Positions 61,973-64,000 of a stretch of 64,000 bases of DNA are shown piece by piece; positions within the stretch are counted from its first letter, which is position 1; every line of letters starts with the position of its first letter. Position numbers and translations under genes: made by a program. The notes under the pieces are model-generated. The model had not been told where the DNA came from. It ran no database searches and was given only the letters and a program-made list of their open reading frames with translations. The stretch is from CAZPNX01 sp964518765 (GTDB taxonomy: Bacteria > Edwardsbacteria > AC1 > EtOH8): assembly GCA_964518765.1 (NCBI GenBank), contig CAZFJC010000005.1, positions 1 to 64,000 of the forward strand, in the 5' to 3' direction.

Positions 61973-63170
61973 GGACCTCCTCCACCTTCATTGACGCCTC
62001 GCCCTTCCAGAACCTGATCCGAGCCCTGTCTCCCTTCGCCAGCCTTCCAGCCTCCCTGACCGCTTTTCCCCTCCGGTCGAAGCAGATGCTGTAACCCCTC
62101 CCTAACACTGCCGCCGGGTCCAGGGCCGACAGCAGTGCTTCCATCCTTGAGGTTTTAAACACGGCCGCCTGGTAGCTGCCGAGGATACCGGCATTAGCCC
62201 TGGAGGCAAGCACATCCAGCGTTTGGCGCTTCTGGTCGATCATAGAAACCAACAGGTTCATCCCGTGGCTTCGTCGGAGCGAATCAAGTCGGGAACGGTA
62301 TCCGTCTACCATGCCCTTCAGCGCCAGTTCCATCCTCTCACGGCTCCCGTCCAAGGAGCTCTGCACCTCCTCCCGGCTTGGTACCGCCATCTCGGCCGCG
62401 GCCGAGGGCGTCGGCGCCCGGAGGTCGGCGGCGAAGTCGGCCAGGGTGAAGTCCACCTCATGCCCCACCGCCGAAATGACAGGCAACCTGGAGCCGGCTA
62501 TGGCCCGGACCGTCTCCTCCTCGTTGAAGGCCCAAAGGTCCTCCATCGATCCCCCGCCCCGGCCGACTATCAGCACGTCCACCCGTTCGAATTCGTTGAA
62601 CTCAGCAATGGCCCGGGCTATCTCCGCGGCCGCCCCCGTCCCCTGGACCGGCACCGGATTGAGAATGAGCTCTATGCCCGGCCACCGCCGCCTGGCCACC
62701 TTGATGATGTCGCGGACAGCCGCCCCGGTGGGCGAGGTGACGATGCCGATGGCGCGCGGCAAGGCCGGGATCGGCCTTTTCCTGGCCTGGTCGAAAAGCC
62801 CCTCGGCCTCAAGCTTGCGCTTCAGGCGCTCCAGGGCCAGGGCCAGCTCCCCCTGCCCGGCCGGCTGCAGCTGTTGCACATTGAGCTGGTATTGGCCAGC
62901 CCGCTCGAAGACTGTTATATCGCCCTGAGCCAGCACCTGCATTCCGTCCTGGGGAAAGATGCGCAACGTCTGGGCCGCGCCCCGGAACATGACGCAGCGC
63001 AGCTGGCTGGCTGAGTCTTTGAGGGTAAAGTACAGGTGGCCCGAAGAGTGGGCGGTGAAATTGGAGACCTCGCCCCGCACCCACAGCCTGGGAAACCCGG
63101 ACTCCAGCGCCTGTTTGACCCGTGAGGTCAGCTGGGAGACGGTCAGTATGTTTCTGGTTTCTTCGGGCAT
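61965..63170 (-). CDS. xseA: Exodeoxyribonuclease VII large subunit
   Basis: The 401-residue protein begins with an OB fold (ILTVSQLTSRVKQALESG, LWVRGEVSNF, HLYFTLKD). The catalytic domain has IGIVTSPTGAAVRDII, VDVLIVGRGGGSMEDLWAFN, SAVGHEVDFTLADF and ADLRAPTPSAAAE. The end has GRGYSICFDRRGKAV. It degrades single-stranded DNA. The ATG at 63170 fits the family start; GGGGTGG upstream comes from the palindromic repeat there. An upstream GTG at 63182 would add four residues. Confidence 0.96.
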   Translation of the reverse strand: MPEETRNILTVSQLTSRVKQALESGFPRLWVRGEVSNFTAHSSGHLYFTLKDSASQLRCVMFRGAAQTLRIFPQDGMQVLAQGDITVFERAGQYQLNVQQLQPAGQGELALALERLKRKLEAEGLFDQARKRPIPALPRAIGIVTSPTGAAVRDIIKVARRRWPGIELILNPVPVQGTGAAAEIARAIAEFNEFERVDVLIVGRGGGSMEDLWAFNEEETVRAIAGSRLPVISAVGHEVDFTLADFAADLRAPTPSAAAEMAVPSREEVQSSLDGSRERMELALKGMVDGYRSRLDSLRRSHGMNLLVSMIDQKRQTLDVLASRANAGILGSYQAAVFKTSRMEALLSALDPAAVLGRGYSICFDRRGKAVREAGRLAKGDRARIRFWKGEASMKVEEVHG

Positions 63171-63178
63171 GTGGCTGA

Positions 63179-63226
63179 CCACCCCTTAATCCCCTCCTTG
63201 CCAAGGAGGGGAAATAGAGGAGGTGG
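63179..63226. repeat. Palindromic repeat spanning the folD end and xseA leader
   Basis: CCACC (63179-63183) and GGTGG (63222-63226) frame a CCCCTCCTT/AAGGAGGGG hairpin. The layout matches the repeat at 26238-26283. Here it supplies the last codons and stop of folD and the ribosome site region of xseA. Confidence 0.75.
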
Positions 63227-64000
63227 CCGCCTTGACGCAGTTGCGCAGCAGCATGGCCCGGGTCAGCGGCCCCACCCCGCCCGGCACCGGAGTTATATAA
63301 GAGGCGATTTTCTCGGCCGACTCGAAGTCAACGTCTCCCACCAGCCGGAAGCCGCTCTTGGCCGAGGGGTCCTCGATCCGATTGACCCCCACATCCACCA
63401 CCACGCAATTGTTGTTCAGCATGTCCCCGGTGATGATCCCCGGCGAGCCGGCGGCGGCGATGACGATGTCCGCCTGCTTGGTGTAATAGGCCAGCCCCCG
63501 GGTACGGGTGTGACAGACGGTGACCGTGGCGTCCCCCCGGTCCGACTTCTGGGTCAGCATGTTGGCCAGGGGCCGTCCTACGATGTTGGAGCGGCCCACG
63601 ATTACTATATATTTTCCCGGTATCTCGATCCCGGTCCTGACCAGTATCTCCACCACCCCGGCCGGGGTGCAGGGCAAAAAGCGGGGCCGGCCCTGGGTCA
63701 AAAGGCCCACGTTCTCAGGATGGAAGCAGTCAACGTCCTTGAGCGGCGATATCTTCCGGAAGGCTGCCTGCTCGTCCAGGCCCTTGGGCAGTGGCGACTG
63801 GACAAGTATCCCGTGGATGGTTGTATCTTTGTTAAGCTTGTCGACCTGGGCAAGCAGTTCGTCCTGGGTGGTGGTCTCCGGCATCTCGATAACCGTGGAC
63901 TTGATGCCGGTCTCCTGGCAGTCCTTGTGCTTGTTGCGCACGTAGACCTGTGAGGCCGGGTCCGAGCCCACGATGATGACGGCCAAGTGGGGCTCTTTCC
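63186..64000 (-). CDS. folD: Methylenetetrahydrofolate dehydrogenase/cyclohydrolase, 5' end outside window
   Basis: The frame is open to the window edge (KEPHLAVIIVGSDPASQVYV), so the first 30 or so residues lie beyond 64000. VQSPLPKGLD, CTPAGVVEIL, VIVGRSNIVGRPLANML, NNNCVVVDVGVNRI and PVPGGVGPLTRAMLLRNCV identify FolD. It makes methenyl- and formyl-tetrahydrofolate for purine and formyl-Met synthesis. After the normal C-terminus (KAAT) the last residues SSISPPWQGGD are encoded by the palindromic repeat. Confidence 0.96.
   Translation of the reverse strand, partial: KEPHLAVIIVGSDPASQVYVRNKHKDCQETGIKSTVIEMPETTTQDELLAQVDKLNKDTTIHGILVQSPLPKGLDEQAAFRKISPLKDVDCFHPENVGLLTQGRPRFLPCTPAGVVEILVRTGIEIPGKYIVIVGRSNIVGRPLANMLTQKSDRGDATVTVCHTRTRGLAYYTKQADIVIAAAGSPGIITGDMLNNNCVVVDVGVNRIEDPSAKSGFRLVGDVDFESAEKIASYITPVPGGVGPLTRAMLLRNCVKAATSSISPPWQGGD

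Noticed and set aside
1..64000. CRISPR arrays and rRNA genes
   Set aside because: No evenly spaced direct repeats and no rRNA-like conserved segments were seen anywhere in the window.
1..64000. Genome-wide TGA recoding
   Set aside because: Many well-conserved genes end at TGA in the expected place (for example the C25 peptidase at 17920 and the mre overlaps written as ATGA).

Overview
The window is bacterial, G+C-rich and gene-dense. It reads as a chromosome fragment of an uncultured diderm bacterium, most likely an FCB-type or related candidate phylum. The evidence is a rod-shape and elongation operon (mreB, mreC, mreD, PBP2, RodA) next to lgt, two very large secreted gingipain-type (peptidase C25) proteins with C-terminal FlgD-like/type-IX-like sorting tails, and a heavy load of PAS sensor proteins. 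TGA works as a stop in almost all genes, so the code looks standard. This placement is inference from gene content; there is no rRNA in the window.

Layout. 1-2000 is a small accessory patch: a decayed LamG (concanavalin-like) secreted-protein gene, a cysteine-containing small protein, a divergent Sm/Hfq-like protein and a candidate 47-residue exported peptide. 2035-12950 is a minus-strand signalling block. It has a 1576-residue hybrid histidine kinase and, upstream of it, a tightly packed operon of a short NtrB-like protein, an NtrC-type sigma54 activator, stand-alone receiver proteins, an HD-GYP regulator and a frameshifted PAS protein. A near-consensus sigma54 promoter precedes that operon. 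13178-18453 carries a 1580-residue C25 peptidase with eight Ca-binding FG-GAP-type motifs and a small exported partner. A broken tRNA-Thr marks the junction at 18650-18690 with the housekeeping block.

18725-28939 (minus) holds lgt, rodA, mrdA, mreD, mreC and mreB, a three-gene ABC-2 exporter and an endonuclease III-like glycosylase. 29148-31759 (plus) holds an uncharacterised ACT-repeat protein and a HAD phosphatase, behind a promoter that would give an almost leaderless mRNA. 31838-35710 (minus) holds two small Cys proteins and a polyamine set (Orn/Lys/Arg decarboxylase, speE, speD). 35960-36590 is a dead IS1595-type transposase. 36633-47175 contains a PAS/GGDEF/HD-GYP protein, lipoamide dehydrogenase, a GlcD-type oxidase, a cation efflux protein with a structured 5' leader, a TPR protein, L-asparaginase and a strikingly A+T-rich pair of paralogous membrane proteins.

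47381-64000 is core metabolism on the minus strand: an EF-G-like GTPase with an aberrant G4 box, a second C25 peptidase, pnp, rpsO, ribF, truB, dxs, a PAP2-like membrane protein, a polyprenyl synthase, xseB, xseA and folD (cut by the window edge). dxs, the polyprenyl synthase and the cell-wall genes form a coherent isoprenoid/envelope theme. Short palindromic repeats are scattered between genes, and in several places they have become the C-terminal codons of host genes.
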